Origin: Acinetobacter corruptisaponis
GTDB taxonomy: Bacteria; Pseudomonadota; Gammaproteobacteria; Pseudomonadales; Moraxellaceae
Direction: 5' to 3'
DNA: 64,000 bases
Assembly (NCBI RefSeq): GCF_030053775.1
Contig: NZ_CP125669.1
Span: forward strand, 1,297,962-1,361,961
The position numbers were made by a program, and so were the translations under genes. Shown one piece after another: positions 49,482-58,534 of this stretch (position 1 is the stretch's first letter; each line of letters opens with the position of its first letter). Below the pieces are notes generated by a model. That model searched no databases. It was given only the letters and a program-made list of their open reading frames with translations, and was not told the origin of the DNA.

Positions 49482-50105
49482 TCAACCGAGGTTTGCCGAA
49501 CGAATCAGACCTGTCACACCATTGACGATCATATCCACGGCAATGGTACCAATCAGCAATGCGGACAGGCGACCTACAATGTCAAAGTAACGGTCTATAT
49601 ATTTGGCATGTTTATAGCGTAGATGATCATGCCCATATTTCATCAGAATGAGGATGCTACAGGTCAAAAAAAGCGTCAGCGCAATCACTGCCATGGCACC
49701 TGTAAATGGCACGGTTACCCCTGTCACAACGGCTGCGCTGATGGTGCCTGGCCCAATCATAAACGGCATGGCAATGGTTCCAGCCAAATGCTCAGGTGCT
49801 CCACGCATTTCACCAATGGTTTCAGCACCCTGAAACACATAGCGGTAGCCAATCACCAGAAAGATCAGGCCACCGAAAATCTGGAATGACTCAAAACGTA
49901 CATTAAGGTAACGGCTAAAAATATTCTCCCCACCCCATGCGAATAAGACAAATACACCAAAGGCAATCAGGCTGCCCTGAATCAGTGCCTTATTAAACAC
50001 CTTTACTTCTGTATTACGAATCATCCCCACCATATAGACACTCATCAGGAAAGGATTCAGCAATGAAAAAAACAATGCAAATGCATGAATATAAGGAGAA
50101 AACAT
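49482..50105 (-). CDS. MarC family integral membrane protein
   Basis: A 207-residue protein with about six transmembrane helices and the MarC signatures LLNPFLMSVYMVG near the N-terminus and AMPFMIGPGTISAAVV in the middle. Located in the inner membrane. The family has no proven transport substrate and its old link to antibiotic resistance was not borne out. Confidence 0.9.
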   Translation of the reverse strand: MFSPYIHAFALFFSLLNPFLMSVYMVGMIRNTEVKVFNKALIQGSLIAFGVFVLFAWGGENIFSRYLNVRFESFQIFGGLIFLVIGYRYVFQGAETIGEMRGAPEHLAGTIAMPFMIGPGTISAAVVTGVTVPFTGAMAVIALTLFLTCSILILMKYGHDHLRYKHAKYIDRYFDIVGRLSALLIGTIAVDMIVNGVTGLIRSANLG

Positions 50106-50157
50106 AACAACTCTCTTTAATGTCGCAAATGGAATCTTTTATAAGGAATTTAATTCA

Positions 50158-50574
50158 TTATCGATTGAGAACCTGCTGGCAACGTGCACTGGCCTGCTTG
50201 AGCTGATCATCCTTGCCCATGTTGAAAGTTGCCCCCACACCCAATAGGCTCATCTGCATAACTGCGGTTTGGGAAGTTAATTCTTTCACCTTAAACTTAA
50301 TACCCTGATCGGTATAAAGCTCATTATCCAGTAGCTTGACCTTATAGCTCATCAAGTCCTGACGGTTATCCATACAAAGCTGGCCTCGGCCTTGACGGTC
50401 AAGCTTCAATGTGGAAATGGCAGTACCCGTTGTACCTGACCAATAGCCAGAGAATGGGATTTGAGTCGGAGTCAATTGATTAAACTGGGTTGGAGTCATT
50501 GTTGTCATTGAAGTACATCCCAACAGACCAAGCGCAAGAGCACCAGACAAAAGAACTTTTTTCACAACCGCCAC
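50158..50574 (-). CDS. Lipoprotein of unknown function
   Basis: A 138-residue lipoprotein with signal LLSGALALGLLGC (lipobox LLGC, Cys20) followed by a beta-rich domain (FSGYWSGTTGTAISTLKLDRQGRGQLCMD). Two Cys residues in the mature part may pair. It resembles small Acinetobacter lipoproteins seen across the genus; no function known. It is 52 bp upstream of the MarC gene on the same strand. Confidence 0.8.
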   Translation of the reverse strand: MAVVKKVLLSGALALGLLGCTSMTTMTPTQFNQLTPTQIPFSGYWSGTTGTAISTLKLDRQGRGQLCMDNRQDLMSYKVKLLDNELYTDQGIKFKVKELTSQTAVMQMSLLGVGATFNMGKDDQLKQASARCQQVLNR

Positions 50575-50739
50575 CTAAAATTAGAAAAATCAAAAAATTC
50601 TTATAATTTTCACATATTGAGATGCAGTTTAATCCGCGAGCCATGTATATAAGTCGTAGTACGAATGTAAAAAAGCTTTATTTAAAAATTTAACTTACGC
50701 TCTTATTTATTTGTTAATAGATTTGAACAGCCCATTTGC

Positions 50740-51426
50740 TTATTGAAACAGACTGAGTTCCTGAGTCCAGGTAGAAGCTGGTTGCTGATAAACATGCCAG
50801 CAAACCTGTTGAATGGAGTGCATCAACTCAAGGTTCTGACTTTTCCAATATGGCAACATACAATAAGCAATATGAATCCCTTTTGGATGAAACTCCCTTG
50901 CCAAGGACTGGGCCAATGCGCGGATACTGGCAAACATACTTTGGCTAAGCAGGTCATTTTGGGCAGCCAGGTTCTGTTGCATACCTAAAAAAATTAATGT
51001 GCCTTTACCTTTGCGAAGCATCTGCCGAATCATGGCTTGTGAAATGCTAACCGCGCTTAAACCTGTATTTTGCCACTGCAACTCTATCTGTTGGGCTGAT
51101 AAAGGATTACTTTCAAGTAACCTTGTAAAATCAGGCTGAAATACACATAGGTCGATCAGGTGACCTGCATGATGAATCTGTTTAATTAAATCTTTTACAG
51201 CAGCAGAATTAATTAAATTCAGGCGAACCCTGGTGAGACCCGAATTTAAATGCTCAATCTGAATGTTCTGTTGTGCAGGGTCATGCTCAACCTGACACAC
51301 ATGCATTCTGCTTTTTTTCACCTGCTCAGCAAATGCCTGACTAAGCTGATCTATGTCATTTCCAACGACGACACAGCACTTTACTTTCTGTTTTGATCTA
51401 AATAAATGAGGAGTCAGGCGATTCAT
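50740..51426 (-). CDS. SDR-like protein lacking canonical motifs
   Basis: A 228-residue protein with the overall short-chain dehydrogenase pattern but degenerate. The nucleotide-binding TGxxxGxG is replaced by VVGNDIDQL, and the YxxxK catalytic pair reads FASIR (SMFASIRALAQSLAREFHPKGIHIAY). It may be a non-catalytic partner of the upstream SDR, whose stop lies 1 nt before this ATG. The start at 51426 has aggagaac upstream. Part of a five-gene cluster divergent from an HxlR regulator. Confidence 0.75.
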   Translation of the reverse strand: MNRLTPHLFRSKQKVKCCVVVGNDIDQLSQAFAEQVKKSRMHVCQVEHDPAQQNIQIEHLNSGLTRVRLNLINSAAVKDLIKQIHHAGHLIDLCVFQPDFTRLLESNPLSAQQIELQWQNTGLSAVSISQAMIRQMLRKGKGTLIFLGMQQNLAAQNDLLSQSMFASIRALAQSLAREFHPKGIHIAYCMLPYWKSQNLELMHSIQQVCWHVYQQPASTWTQELSLFQ

Positions 51427-51427
51427 A

Positions 51428-52216
51428 TTAGAAGTTCTCCTGATAAGGACGCAAGTCCAGTTCATGTGTCCATAAATTACGACTTTGTTGATAAAGCATC
51501 CAGTAATTCTCGGCAATGGCCTCAATATTTAAACCGCCACCACCACGTGTCAGCCTGACTAAACGCCCCAATCCCAATAAAGCCTTATTTACACGGTCAC
51601 CATCTACCATTCCATCCACAACCACATGAGCAACATGAATATTTTGAGGACTATAGATCTGTGCAAGGTTGAGTGCATAACTCCGTAATGCAGATTTTCC
51701 CATAGTAAATGCAGCAAAATAGGGTTTTCCACGCAACGAGGCACTTGCACCCGTAAAAATCAAAGTCCCCTGCTGTTGCCGCTGGAAGATTTTCAGGCTA
51801 CTTTGAGATACCAAAACGGCAGATAAAAAAGTCGAACGCCACATCTGGTTAAAGAACTGGAGAGAGGTCTGCAAGAATATGGAGGGAATATTGCCACCTA
51901 CATTATGGATGACCGCAGAAAGCTGTTCCTGTTGATGGGAAATGCGGTCAAACAGTGCCTGAACCTGCTGTTCATCTTCGGCATCCAGCCCATAGGCTAC
52001 AGCATGGCCACCCTTAGCATTGATTGCCGCGACCACAGTCTCGACTTTATTTAAGGTACGTCCAACCACATATACCTTTAATTTTTCCTGGGCAAAACGC
52101 CGACAGACTGCCGCACCAATTCCCTGTTCAGCGCCCACGCCCACCACCACAACACAAGCAGCCTTTTCAGGAGCTGTCGAGCTTAGCGCAGACGTATTCA
52201 TAATAGACCGATCCAT
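51428..52216 (-). CDS. SDR family oxidoreductase
   Basis: A 262-residue Rossmann-fold SDR. VVVVGVGAEQGIGAAVCRRF is the dinucleotide site, followed by HNVGGN and FTGASASLRG. The catalytic position normally held by Tyr is Phe (AAFTMGKSALRSYALNLAQ), while the Lys is kept. This places it among divergent SDRs whose activity is uncertain. Its start overlaps the GST gene end by 19 bp, indicating translational coupling. Substrate unknown. Confidence 0.85.
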   Translation of the reverse strand: MDRSIMNTSALSSTAPEKAACVVVVGVGAEQGIGAAVCRRFAQEKLKVYVVGRTLNKVETVVAAINAKGGHAVAYGLDAEDEQQVQALFDRISHQQEQLSAVIHNVGGNIPSIFLQTSLQFFNQMWRSTFLSAVLVSQSSLKIFQRQQQGTLIFTGASASLRGKPYFAAFTMGKSALRSYALNLAQIYSPQNIHVAHVVVDGMVDGDRVNKALLGLGRLVRLTRGGGGLNIEAIAENYWMLYQQSRNLWTHELDLRPYQENF

Positions 52217-52878
52217 TGGGCAATATGGGGATAACTCTTAATTTTTGCGCCCCACACCTTGCTGGTTCTTACAATCTCCAAAAGTTGTGAACCCACTGCA
52301 ATATCTGCCAATGTTTTGCTTTCGCCAACCAGCCAGCCTGTTTGACCCAATACCAGTTCGATGCGTTCCAGATGACGAATAAACTCAGCCTCAATATCTG
52401 CCTTTGCCATACGTCCCGTACCCTGCATCTTAAGTTGCAAGGTCAGCGCTGATTTCAGCAACGGCTTCATCAAAACCAGCTCATGCTTGGGACGGCCTTC
52501 AGCACTGATGGCAACGGCATGATCGAGAGCTTCAGCATCACTGACCCGAAAATGAATCTCGTAAAAATAGAGCAACTCATCGGCCCAATCTTCCCAAAGT
52601 TCGACATAGGCCTTTTGCATGGGATCGCCTGGATATAAAAGAGGTAAATCTGGATAGGCCTCATCAAGATAACGTGCAATACGCGTACTGTCCTGAATGC
52701 GTTTACCATCAATATCCAGTACAGGAACCTTTCCAGCCTTACTAAGCATGGGAACCTTTGCTCCCAATACACCGTTATAGTTCACAGTTTGATAAGGAAT
52801 TCCCTTGAATTGCAGCATCCTTGCCACTTTTTGGCAGAAAGGTGAAATTTCCCATTGATGTAAAACAACTGAACTCAT
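52198..52878 (-). CDS. Glutathione S-transferase family protein
   Basis: A 226-residue protein with an N-terminal thioredoxin-like domain (HQWEISPFCQKVARMLQFKGIPYQTV, KVPVLDIDGKRIQDSTRIARYL) and a helical C-terminal domain containing LVGESKTLADIAVGSQL. Likely conjugates or isomerises an electrophile with glutathione in the cytoplasm. Clustered with SDRs, a thioesterase and a metal-dependent hydrolase, suggesting degradation or detoxification of one lipophilic compound class. Confidence 0.9.
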   Translation of the reverse strand: MSSVVLHQWEISPFCQKVARMLQFKGIPYQTVNYNGVLGAKVPMLSKAGKVPVLDIDGKRIQDSTRIARYLDEAYPDLPLLYPGDPMQKAYVELWEDWADELLYFYEIHFRVSDAEALDHAVAISAEGRPKHELVLMKPLLKSALTLQLKMQGTGRMAKADIEAEFIRHLERIELVLGQTGWLVGESKTLADIAVGSQLLEIVRTSKVWGAKIKSYPHIAQWIGLL

Positions 52879-52967
52879 TTTTATATTCCCATCTTTTTAT
52901 TCATTGATCTGTATAACAGTCCATCAGCCAATTACTGATCAAGCCCATCATACAGATATTTGGTGAT

Positions 52968-53402
52968 TTAACGACGGATAATCATGTTGGTTGCTGTCGC
53001 ATGCGCATACAGCTTCCCATCCTCATCACGGAGATAGCCCTCCGAAATCACCAAATTTTTACCAATATTGATGACCTTTCCTTCCGCAATTAGTTTTTTA
53101 TTAAATGGCATAGGACGGCACATTTTAATTGCAAGATCGGTTGTTCCATACCCCTCACCCGCAGCCAATACGGTATGGGTGGCACACCCTGTCACGGAAT
53201 CAAGTACAGTAGCGGCGAAACCACCATGTACCCCACCCAGCGGATTGGTATGGCGTTCATCAGCAGTCGCAATAAATACAACACGGCCATATTCAACCTC
53301 ACCAGCCTCCATCCCCATGGTTTTTGCAATCCCAGGTGCAGGTACCAGTCCTTTCTGAAAAGCCTGCATAATTTCCAAACCCGTCATATTTAATGGATTC
53401 AT
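52968..53402 (-). CDS. PaaI-family thioesterase
   Basis: A 144-residue hotdog protein. NPLGGVHGGFAATVLDSVTGCATHT is the active-site helix of the PaaI group, with EYGRVVFIATADERH before it and KMCRPMPFNKKLIAEGKVINIGKNL after. Probably hydrolyses aromatic or medium-chain acyl-CoAs. Between the GST gene and the metal-dependent hydrolase gene in the same orientation. Confidence 0.9.
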   Translation of the reverse strand: MNPLNMTGLEIMQAFQKGLVPAPGIAKTMGMEAGEVEYGRVVFIATADERHTNPLGGVHGGFAATVLDSVTGCATHTVLAAGEGYGTTDLAIKMCRPMPFNKKLIAEGKVINIGKNLVISEGYLRDEDGKLYAHATATNMIIRR

Positions 53403-53442
53403 ACTATTTTTCCTATGTGATGAATAAAACGTATTAAGATGT

Positions 53443-54309
53443 TTAATGAATAAAAGTTGATTGTTCAGGAGCTAAACCAATTTTGACTTTTGTCTGGGCC
53501 ACAATTTCAGACTCATCTGTATCATTGGGATGAAAATCAAAACGATAATAGGAGAAAAACTGAGGCACTAATTTACGATAGGCTTGTAGCGTAAACCCAG
53601 CAAATTTTGCCCAGGATTTTAGATTGAGCAATTGTCTATCCCTTGACATTAATACAAACTGATAGGTATTGGAAATCAGGGTAATCAAGACCAGACTAAA
53701 GGTAAAAATTGCGACACGGGGAATATAGGCATCCAATCCCCTGCCATAGAGATATTCATACATATCATAGGCAACAGCCTTATGTTCTGTTTCTTCAACA
53801 CTGTGCCACAACCATAAATCACGAATAGTTTTATCCGTCATTAACTGATTGACATTTTTCATCATTTCCACCACCAGCACAGCGGTGTAATGTTCCAGCC
53901 CCACCGTAACCAATAAATTCCATTTCTTTGGAAAAGTACGCTCAATCGCTTTCAGTATAATCCCTGTTGCCTTTTCCAATGATTCAGGGTCTAGACCATA
54001 TTGCTGGGCACTCACATGAAAAGCATGGTGCTCTTTGGAATGCATGGCTTCCTGTCCAATAAATGCACCAATATCCCGATCAAGTTGTGGATTATTTTTG
54101 ATGTTCTCGCGCAATGCACGAACTGAACGGACAAAGTAGGATTCTCCCTCAGGGAAAAGTGTAGAAAGTCCCGTAAAATAGTGGGTAAATGTTGATTCAT
54201 TATTACACCAATACTTCGGCATATCCTGAAATTCATAATCCATACGACGCACAGGAAATGATGCAGGCATTTTTTGCTTTGATTTTTCTTTCACCGCAGA
54301 CATAGACAT
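53443..54309 (-). CDS. Metal-dependent hydrolase (PF10118 family)
   Basis: A 288-residue protein of the predicted metal-dependent hydrolase family. FIGQEAMHSKEHHAFH, LEHYTAVLV and LWLWHSVEETEHKAVAYDMY supply conserved His/Glu ligands in a ferritin-like helical arrangement. A hydrophobic segment near residues 200-225 suggests membrane association. It is the first gene of the cluster transcribed away from the HxlR regulator; ggtgag precedes the ATG. Confidence 0.88.
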   Translation of the reverse strand: MSMSAVKEKSKQKMPASFPVRRMDYEFQDMPKYWCNNESTFTHYFTGLSTLFPEGESYFVRSVRALRENIKNNPQLDRDIGAFIGQEAMHSKEHHAFHVSAQQYGLDPESLEKATGIILKAIERTFPKKWNLLVTVGLEHYTAVLVVEMMKNVNQLMTDKTIRDLWLWHSVEETEHKAVAYDMYEYLYGRGLDAYIPRVAIFTFSLVLITLISNTYQFVLMSRDRQLLNLKSWAKFAGFTLQAYRKLVPQFFSYYRFDFHPNDTDESEIVAQTKVKIGLAPEQSTFIH

Positions 54310-54477
54310 AACTCACCTCAAGGATTCATTTTTAAAATTCAAAGTTCTAAAAAGGAACTTATATAGTTTAAAATAGCTAGACCCACATAAGTTGTCAATC
54401 TAGTTGATGACGTGACGACCAATATTGTCCTAAAATGACAGCCGTCTTCCTATAAAGATAAATTGATGGAGTATGCG

Positions 54478-54921
54478 ATGAAATGGCATGAACTTGGCGA
54501 AATGAATTGCCCAATTGCGCGAAGCCTGTCGATCTTTGGTGATCGCTGGACCTTGTTGATCATCCGTAATGCATTTATGGCAACCCGTCGTTTTGATGAT
54601 TTTCAAAAGCAGTTGGGTATTACTCGTCATTTATTGACTGAGCGTATTAATCGACTGGTTGAAAATAATATTTTTGAGAAAGTGCTTTATCATGAAGCCC
54701 CAAAACGTTATGAATATAAATTGACGGAAAAAGGGCTGGCACTTTATCCAATTATTATCTCTATGAGTACGTGGGGAAATATTTGGCAAAATGAGAACAA
54801 GCAGTTTCAGGAATTACGCTATCTGCATAAAAGCTGTGGTCATGTCATCCAACCGAAGTTGACCTGTGACTGCTGTGGTCAAGAACTGCATGCTAAAGAG
54901 ATGAGGCCTGTGTACCAATAG
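54478..54921 (+). CDS. HxlR-family transcriptional regulator
   Basis: A 147-residue MarR-like winged-helix regulator of the HxlR group. NCPIARSLSIFGDRWTLLIIRNAFM and RFDDFQKQLGITRHLLTERINRLVENNIFEK form the DNA-binding domain. A C-terminal extension has CGHVIQPKLTCDCCGQEL, a possible zinc or redox site. The start at 54478 has ggag 6 nt upstream. It is divergent from the hydrolase-thioesterase-GST-SDR cluster and likely regulates it. Confidence 0.9.
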   Translation: MKWHELGEMNCPIARSLSIFGDRWTLLIIRNAFMATRRFDDFQKQLGITRHLLTERINRLVENNIFEKVLYHEAPKRYEYKLTEKGLALYPIIISMSTWGNIWQNENKQFQELRYLHKSCGHVIQPKLTCDCCGQELHAKEMRPVYQ

Positions 54922-55107
54922 AGTTGAAGAAAATGAATATTGTAAAATAATATCTTGATAATCTCCATAAATATTTATGGGGATTAAAATAAATGTCTCC
55001 TATATTTAATTTGGTACTCTCCCGCTATAACTTTTGTATATCCCATTAAATCAATTTAACCAATTCTAGGATTGAATAAATATTTTTTGCTTTGAATAAA
55101 TCCTGAA

Positions 55108-55521
55108 TTAATCACAAGTTGATTTCCCAGGCTCAATATGTCTAACTTCCAGCTCATGACTTTTATCTATGATGCAAAGACTGGTATGGAAACTTTTATT
55201 TGTATCTAAAATGATTTCGTAAGCAATATTCTTTTCAATTTCTTTTAAAGGTATTAGAACGCAATTTTTTTCGTCTATAGGGAGAGGAACATTGCTATAT
55301 AGTCTTTCATAAGTACTTCTAAATTCTTTAGTGTAGTCGATCTTTCCTAAATAAATCAAAAATGTATTATCAACACCATAATAAGTTTTAGAATTATTGG
55401 TAAATATACATAAATGGTCATTATGTATCGTAGCTTCTAATGGGCGCGGACCTTGACTACAAGTAGCTATTGATAATGCTATTATTAATAGAAATAGGAG
55501 CTGTAAGTTTTTTTTTATCAT
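55108..55521 (-). CDS. Putative T6SS immunity lipoprotein
   Basis: A 137-residue lipoprotein (signal LLFLLIIALSIATC, Cys21) with a beta-rich mature domain containing several Cys residues. It begins immediately after the stop of the metallopeptidase gene and is therefore co-translated with it. Similar periplasmic lipoproteins next to T6SS effectors act as immunity proteins, and a periplasmic location would protect against a wall- or periplasm-acting effector. Assignment is from context. Confidence 0.7.
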   Translation of the reverse strand: MIKKNLQLLFLLIIALSIATCSQGPRPLEATIHNDHLCIFTNNSKTYYGVDNTFLIYLGKIDYTKEFRSTYERLYSNVPLPIDEKNCVLIPLKEIEKNIAYEIILDTNKSFHTSLCIIDKSHELEVRHIEPGKSTCD

Positions 55522-56211
55522 TTAATATCTCGGCAATAATGATTTATCATAAGGGTTCAAAATAAATTCTCTTAAAATCCTTTCGACATATCCTAGAAGT
55601 TTTAGACTTTGTCTATGATGTGATCGGTTAGGGTTTACATTTTGCAAATAGCATGCATCAAACCAAAACTCTATTAAACGTCCTTGCTGCTCAAAATTAA
55701 ACTCATTAAATTTTTTGCCTAAGTCTCGGCCTAATATATCAGTATCATAAGCTTTTAATTCATTTCCCGAATCAGCAGATTGTACTTCTGTGGTATAGCC
55801 ACCTTTACATAATTGTTTTAGTCCAAACCAACCATTCGGTGTACCTAATTGATACTGCCAAACATGAACCATTTCATGTATAAACCAATGTCGATAATCT
55901 CCAGTCGATTGACTAAAGTCAGAATTTTTTAGATAGTCAGAACGAGGTAGCATAATTTCACCAGCAGGTGTCATTGCATTTCCAGTCGCACTATGTAAGT
56001 AGCCTCCTATATGAATCCATACTTTTGAATAATCAATTGCATCTTTAAATACCAATTGGCACATCTTAATCTCACCAGAAGTTAGTTTTCTTTTGGTTTC
56101 AATTTTTATTTCTGTTGTAGGAGGAGGTTGATTATTTTTTAATTTAGACAACTTTACCGTGGCATTTGCTATAATTATTTTAGCTGATTGAGTCAATGGA
56201 TTCTTATCCAT
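55522..56211 (-). CDS. Putative T6SS zinc metallopeptidase effector
   Basis: A 229-residue protein with a zinc-metallopeptidase motif in RHWFIHEMVHVWQYQLGTPNG (HExxH plus following residues; about residue 113). The region around YTTEVQSADSGNELKAYDTDI may give the third ligand. The start at 56211 has agga 8 nt upstream and overlaps the PAAR gene end. It resembles proteins annotated as VgrG-related or peptidase effectors. Placed between a PAAR gene and a lipoprotein gene it is very likely the toxic cargo; the target (cell wall or protein) cannot be read from sequence. Confidence 0.7.
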   Translation of the reverse strand: MDKNPLTQSAKIIIANATVKLSKLKNNQPPPTTEIKIETKRKLTSGEIKMCQLVFKDAIDYSKVWIHIGGYLHSATGNAMTPAGEIMLPRSDYLKNSDFSQSTGDYRHWFIHEMVHVWQYQLGTPNGWFGLKQLCKGGYTTEVQSADSGNELKAYDTDILGRDLGKKFNEFNFEQQGRLIEFWFDACYLQNVNPNRSHHRQSLKLLGYVERILREFILNPYDKSLLPRY

Positions 56212-56740
56212 GCTGATGTTCCTCATAAATAATATTAATAATTATCTCTTCTGCATTGTTATTTGTAACTAGCTCAGTAAAACCTTGATTATCAGTTGTA
56301 CCATGAATAGTCTCTCCATTTTTATTAATTTCATAACAGACATTACTCAAAGGCTTTCCTGTTAATTGATCTTTTAATTGGAATCTATGCCCATAATTTT
56401 CTGAGTTTAAGAAGTTGTTAATATTATTACTTTCAGAAAGTATACTTGATCCATTACTATTCGTAGAGCCACCAGCCATATCCCTTACAACCAAACTCTG
56501 CTTCGGCAACAGCTTACATCCACAGGACAAGGCATCATTGACCCGTGCAGCCGCCTTTCCCATCACCTGCATATTTGGGTCACCCACAATAATGGTCGAA
56601 ACCGTTTGGTGCTTTGGACAAGTCGCCTTGTCGCCAACACAGGCTATCGGGATGTTCTCAACCAAAAAGCTATTATTGCCCGTAATCACCTGCCCTCCGC
56701 CTGTCGTTGGACAGCCAATGACAATATAGGGTGTTGCCAT
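56204..56740 (-). CDS. PAAR-domain T6SS spike protein with C-terminal extension
   Basis: A 178-residue protein. The N-terminal PAAR domain (YIVIGCPTTGGGQVITGN, IACVGDKATCPKHQTVSTI, AARVNDALSCGCKLLPKQ) has the Cys/His zinc-binding pattern of the spike tip. A linker leads to a beta-rich C-terminal part (KDQLTGKPLSNVCYEINKNG) of transthyretin-like character that may be the adaptor for the effector encoded downstream, whose start overlaps its stop. The start at 56740 has aagga 7 nt upstream. Confidence 0.85.
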   Translation of the reverse strand: MATPYIVIGCPTTGGGQVITGNNSFLVENIPIACVGDKATCPKHQTVSTIIVGDPNMQVMGKAAARVNDALSCGCKLLPKQSLVVRDMAGGSTNSNGSSILSESNNINNFLNSENYGHRFQLKDQLTGKPLSNVCYEINKNGETIHGTTDNQGFTELVTNNNAEEIIINIIYEEHQHG

Positions 56741-56767
56741 AATCACATCCTTCTTAATTCAAGATCA

Positions 56768-57535
56768 TTAAAGTACTTCAAATTCAATCCGACGATTTTT
56801 CCTACGGCCATCTGCGGTGGTATTGTCTGCAACAGGTTGACTGGAGCCTTTGCCTTCCGTACTTAAACGCTCAGTTGCAATACTCTTACTGACCAAATAG
56901 GTTTGTACCGCCACCGCACGTTCCTGACTAAGAACTGTATTTTTATTGGCATCGCCTGAACTATCGGTATGCCCAATAATCTTGACTTTCTTACTGCCCA
57001 CCTTGTTTAAGGCAACCGCCATTTCATCCAGAATCTTTTGACCCGCATCCGTCAGAATGGCACTGCCCGATTCAAATTCAATGATTCGGTTCTTCAACGC
57101 ATCATCAATAATTTTTTGTTCAGTCTGGTTCACCGAAAGTTGCGCATTCAGGCGATAAGGTTGCTGCACCAAAGTCTGAAAACTATCAGTGGTGGGCTGA
57201 ATTGCATTTGGATCACTCATTTTGCCAGTTAAATCAACTTGCGTTCCCCTGACACGCAACTGCCCCTGTTTAATCTTTTTAAGATCAGGAGTAATGACCC
57301 GAGTCACTGAATCACTCCAGCCATTTGGTGCAGACACTGGACCAATCTGAATTTTATCAACCACTTGATCGGCACCATATACAGACTGCATCTTGAGCAA
57401 AATTGCCTGTTTGCTTGCCTCATTCGGAACAACACCCTCAACGACAATGGGTGTTGCATTGGCAATATTGCCTTGAGTCAGGGCAATCAAACCAAATAGT
57501 ATCCCTATCCATACAGATTTCGAATTATTTCTCAT
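56768..57535 (-). CDS. OmpA/BON-domain T6SS-associated protein
   Basis: A 255-residue secreted protein: signal peptide (ending NIANA), a BON-like domain (VVEGVVPNEASKQAILLKMQSVYG), and a C-terminal OmpA peptidoglycan-binding domain (IEFESGSAILTDAGQKILDE, IGHTDSSGDANKNTVLSQERA, GRRKNRRIEFEVL). It probably anchors the secretion apparatus to the wall, as TagN/TagL-type proteins do. It is 2 bp downstream of tagF in the T6SS transcript. Confidence 0.85.
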   Translation of the reverse strand: MRNNSKSVWIGILFGLIALTQGNIANATPIVVEGVVPNEASKQAILLKMQSVYGADQVVDKIQIGPVSAPNGWSDSVTRVITPDLKKIKQGQLRVRGTQVDLTGKMSDPNAIQPTTDSFQTLVQQPYRLNAQLSVNQTEQKIIDDALKNRIIEFESGSAILTDAGQKILDEMAVALNKVGSKKVKIIGHTDSSGDANKNTVLSQERAVAVQTYLVSKSIATERLSTEGKGSSQPVADNTTADGRRKNRRIEFEVL

Positions 57536-57537
57536 AT

Positions 57538-58497
57538 TTATTCATCTAAAAAAGTTTGTCGAAATAGCTTTAAGCCCTGACTGAGACTTAACTGACGCTG
57601 ACAAAGTGATTGTTCAAGTGTGGCAAGGCCTGCGTTCTGCTCAAGATAAGCATCAATCCACTGTGCCTGAATGAGTGAAACCCAGTGCTCACTCTGTATG
57701 TTCTGGGTAAAGATATCGCTCAGCGCCATGATGTCGGCACCCTGAAAGCCAATGAACAGAATCGGGTCTTCACGATGTAGAATGCCTATCAGGATTTCAG
57801 TATTGCTGGTTCCCAAAAAACGTCCGATCATTCCCACCCAAAAAGCGGCAATTTCGTAGCAATACATCGGGTTATTGATGGGTAGAATCAGAACCTTGTT
57901 TAAACGGCTGGTGCCATTTTTTAAGATCGGCTGTAGTAAAAGCCCCAATCCAATCATGCTCTGTGCTAATTCGTAAACATTGATTTTCATCAATTGGGCA
58001 AATGAATGCATGGTATGGTTTTCATAGAAAGCATTGCATTCCGTAGCCGTAAAAATCTGCACCGAATTTGGTAAATTGTTAAGCTTCTCTAGCATGATAC
58101 TGGTATCACGAATACTGCGTAATACCCGATTCCTTTGAAATAAATCCACCAATACAGACTTATAAAAATAAGGCGCCAGTAATAGATTTTGATATGGCTG
58201 CCCAACTTCCAGCAACTGACTTAGCACCATTGGAAACGCCCGCCCTGAGCTGTCCTGACTTGCAATCAGGTTTGCAGCCAAAAACATTGGCTCAGCAGGG
58301 TTTGCAATAAAGAAATCCAGTGCAGGCAATGTTTCGTAACGCTGTTTAAAGTCAGCTACACGCATGGCATGCTCAAGGGCTTCGGTAATCCATTGGTCAA
58401 GTACCTGAATCAATGCATACTGCCCCTTGGTCTTTAGGAAATCGCCACGGGCGGGCGTCTTTCCATAATACAGTGGCGTGGTTTTTACGTGTTGCAT
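57538..58497 (-). CDS. tagF: T6SS-associated protein TagF
   Basis: A 319-residue protein with the TagF (BMA_A0400-type) N-terminal signature [16 protein letters not shown] and the [13 protein letters not shown] region. TagF acts as a post-translational negative regulator of T6SS in Pseudomonas. It follows tssM by 37 bp on the same strand, the order seen in Acinetobacter T6SS loci. Confidence 0.92.
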   Translation of the reverse strand: MQHVKTTPLYYGKTPARGDFLKTKGQYALIQVLDQWITEALEHAMRVADFKQRYETLPALDFFIANPAEPMFLAANLIASQDSSGRAFPMVLSQLLEVGQPYQNLLLAPYFYKSVLVDLFQRNRVLRSIRDTSIMLEKLNNLPNSVQIFTATECNAFYENHTMHSFAQLMKINVYELAQSMIGLGLLLQPILKNGTSRLNKVLILPINNPMYCYEIAAFWVGMIGRFLGTSNTEILIGILHREDPILFIGFQGADIMALSDIFTQNIQSEHWVSLIQAQWIDAYLEQNAGLATLEQSLCQRQLSLSQGLKLFRQTFLDE

Positions 58498-58534
58498 ACA
58501 GGCATCTCTCCATATCCCGTGACTCTCCCTATCA

